From Anaerolineales bacterium (GTDB taxonomy: Bacteria; Chloroflexota; Anaerolineae; Anaerolineales; E44-bin32), in assembly GCA_011772595.1 (NCBI GenBank), contig WVZH01000467.1, positions 2,481 through 8,185 on the forward strand: a stretch of DNA of 5,705 nucleotides, written 5' to 3'. The notes under the pieces were generated by a model, which worked only from the letters and a program-made list of their open reading frames with translations, ran no database searches and was not told the origin of the DNA. The translations under genes were made by a program, and so were the position numbers. How positions within the stretch are numbered: position 1 is the first letter of the stretch; each line of letters begins with the position of its first letter. Below are positions 4,206 through 5,705 of the stretch, one piece after another.

Positions 4206-5705
4206 CTAACCCCGGAGAAGGGCCATCGCGCCTTCGAGTGACTCGGGATTCCCGATCAGGCCGATGCGGTCTCCGATTCGTAGTATGGTGTCCGCGTATG
4301 GGACGGTGATGGATTCGTCGCGCTGGATGCTCAGGATGAGGGCATTCCCAGGCAGGCGAATTTTCCGAAGTGGCATACCACTCAATTGTGTATTGGAGAA
4401 TCGCACTTCGCTTACTTCTACGTCCTCCACATGATGGACGAGGACATCGAAGGCGCTCGGATAGCGCATGGCTCCCTCAAGCGCCATCGCTGTGGCTAGC
4501 GCTGGTTGGACCACCTTCACATCCAATTCGCGCAGGCGAGGGATCAATTCCACATCGCTGATGCGCGAGATTACGAGAGGGATGTCGAATCGCACTCTGG
4601 CCAGTGTGCACACGGCCAGTGTCTCCTCGGAGCTACTGGTGAGGTCGAGGAGTACACGCGCTTCCTCAGCTCCGGCTTGTTCCAACGCGGTTTCCTGATC
4701 GGGACAACCCGTGACAATGGGCACATTGAGGCTTTCAAAAGCGGCCACACGGCTCTCGTCGGGGCAAACGACCGATACGCGTTCCCCTGTTTTTATCAGC
4801 CGTTCGGCAAGAAACTCCACCATCGGGTCTTGACCCAGGATGATCGTACCGCGACGTCGTTCGGGGACACCTCGCAGGAACAATCGGTTGAATACCAGGG
4901 GCGAGACGGTACAGGAGATTACAGCAAGAAGAATGACGGCAGAGTTGACCGCCTCTGTGATGGCATTGATACTCAATGCGATTGAGGCTGCAGCGATGAT
5001 GAGTGAAAGGCGTGAGGAGAGCAGGAAACCCGCCGCCAGGGTATCGCGCCAAGAGAAGTTGAGGCGAAAGATCAAAGCAGGCAGGATCTTCACAGCGTAT
5101 GCGACGAACACGAGTAGAGGCACTAGCAGGAGGGCAGTTGGAGATTCGATCAGAACCCGCAAGTTGAAGTCGACACCCACCATGATGAAAAAGATGGGGA
5201 TGAAAAATCCGTATCCGATGGCGTCGAGCTTTTCTCGAGAACCCGTGTCGCCGGGGCCGGCTACCAGGCCGGCGATGGCGCCGGCAAGGAAAGCGCCCAG
5301 GATCAACTCAACACCGAGGGCTTCAGCGAAAACGACCCAAGCGACCATCAGCGCAAGGGCACCGCGAACGCGAATCTGTGCCGTCGCACTGGACAGTTCT
5401 TCAAAGATTCTGCGTAGAAGGGGTACCTCGGCGATGCGCAGGCTTGCTCTCGCCACCATGAAGAAGATAAGGAGTAAGACAGGGATCAGCAGCAAATCCA
5501 GCGTCAGACCCCTGCTGCGGATTGCGATCACGACGGTGAGAAGTAACAGCGTGACGAAATCTGCAACCGAGGAGGCAACCAGGAGAAATTGGCCGTAGCG
5601 CGAACCCAGGATTTCCTGCTCCTTGAGCACCGGTACAACGACGCCCAGAGACGTGGTGCTTAAGATGAGGCCCATTAACAAGGGATTTTGAACAACACCG
5701 AACAT
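4206..5705 (-). CDS. CPA2 cation/proton antiporter with TrkA-N and TrkA-C domains, 5' end cut
   Basis: The visible 499 residues end at TAG (4208-4206). Residues 1 to about 278 are the C-terminal part of a Na+/H+ exchanger membrane domain: STTSLGVVVPVLKE (16-29), a VAD motif with Asp49 at the place of the conserved ion-binding acid, GVELILGAFLAGAIAG (131-146), and FLLSSRLSLIIA (227-238) with Arg232. Residues about 286-400 are a TrkA-N (RCK) domain and about 425-499 a TrkA-C domain, as in Kef-like K+/H+ antiporters. The ATG at the very edge is probably internal: family members have several more membrane helices before this point, so roughly 100 or more residues should be missing. The TrkA-N glycine loop is altered: GQDPMV at 291-296 replaces GxGxxG, so nucleotide binding may be lost or changed. 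It likely exchanges K+ or Na+ for protons. It points the same way as the exporter operon but is separated from it by 363 bases and a terminator, and is probably a separate unit. Confidence 0.92.
   Translation of the reverse strand: MFGVVQNPLLMGLILSTTSLGVVVPVLKEQEILGSRYGQFLLVASSVADFVTLLLLTVVIAIRSRGLTLDLLLIPVLLLIFFMVARASLRIAEVPLLRRIFEELSSATAQIRVRGALALMVAWVVFAEALGVELILGAFLAGAIAGLVAGPGDTGSREKLDAIGYGFFIPIFFIMVGVDFNLRVLIESPTALLLVPLLVFVAYAVKILPALIFRLNFSWRDTLAAGFLLSSRLSLIIAAASIALSINAITEAVNSAVILLAVISCTVSPLVFNRLFLRGVPERRRGTIILGQDPMVEFLAERLIKTGERVSVVCPDESRVAAFESLNVPIVTGCPDQETALEQAGAEEARVLLDLTSSSEETLAVCTLARVRFDIPLVISRISDVELIPRLRELDVKVVQPALATAMALEGAMRYPSAFDVLVHHVEDVEVSEVRFSNTQLSGMPLRKIRLPGNALILSIQRDESITVPYADTILRIGDRIGLIGNPESLEGAMALLRG

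Noticed and set aside
3842..4309. 155-codon plus-strand ORF covering the whole gap
   Set aside because: It runs through two perfect hairpins and the antisense end of the antiporter gene, has no ribosome site matching its start, and its product is compositionally biased with no domain.
4840..5598. 252-codon plus-strand ORF rich in Arg, Ser and Thr
   Set aside because: It is antisense to the conserved antiporter membrane domain. Its composition is that expected from the opposite strand of a hydrophobic-protein gene.
1..5705. CRISPR arrays, tRNA or rRNA genes, insertion sequences, attachment sites
   Set aside because: No regularly spaced repeats, no tRNA or rRNA-like segments, no transposase and no terminal inverted repeats were seen on either strand.

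Overview
The window looks like a chromosomal piece of a mid-GC bacterium. All five protein genes lie on the minus strand, so transcription runs from high to low coordinates. Gene content (a DrrA-like ABC-2 exporter, two MshD-like bi-domain GNAT acetyltransferases and a CPA2 antiporter with RCK domains) and strong GGAGG-type ribosome sites would fit Chloroflexota or a similar environmental lineage. This placement is a guess, as no taxonomic marker gene is present.

Layout in transcription order: (1) 5705-4206, a CPA2-type cation/proton antiporter with fused TrkA-N and TrkA-C domains, cut at its N terminus by the window edge. (2) 4205-3843, a 363-base gap that is not empty. It holds a good sigma70-like promoter (4116-4088), a possible 33-40 residue ORF (stop at 3952), nested inverted repeats that could fold into a branched RNA, a strong intrinsic terminator (3933-3897), and a second hairpin (3891-3860) just before the ribosome site of the next gene. 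(3) 3842-3003, an ABC ATPase. (4) 2950-2123, its ABC-2 permease. (5) 2086-1067, GNAT protein A with two acetyltransferase domains. (6) 1006-1, GNAT protein B, a paralogue of A with the same two-domain plan, whose last few residues lie beyond the window.

Genes 3-6 are spaced by 52, 36 and 60 bases with no terminator visible between them, and probably form one operon: an exporter followed by two acetyltransferases. The substrate cannot be read from the sequence. A plausible inference is that the operon modifies and exports a small molecule, for example in self-protection or resistance.

The most interesting part is the 4116-3843 leader. The terminator sits between the only good promoter seen and the ATPase ribosome site, and there is hardly room for another promoter after it. 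Either the terminator closes the antiporter (or a short RNA) unit and the exporter promoter lies elsewhere, or it is a conditional attenuator controlling the exporter operon. I did not recognise a known riboswitch class in it.
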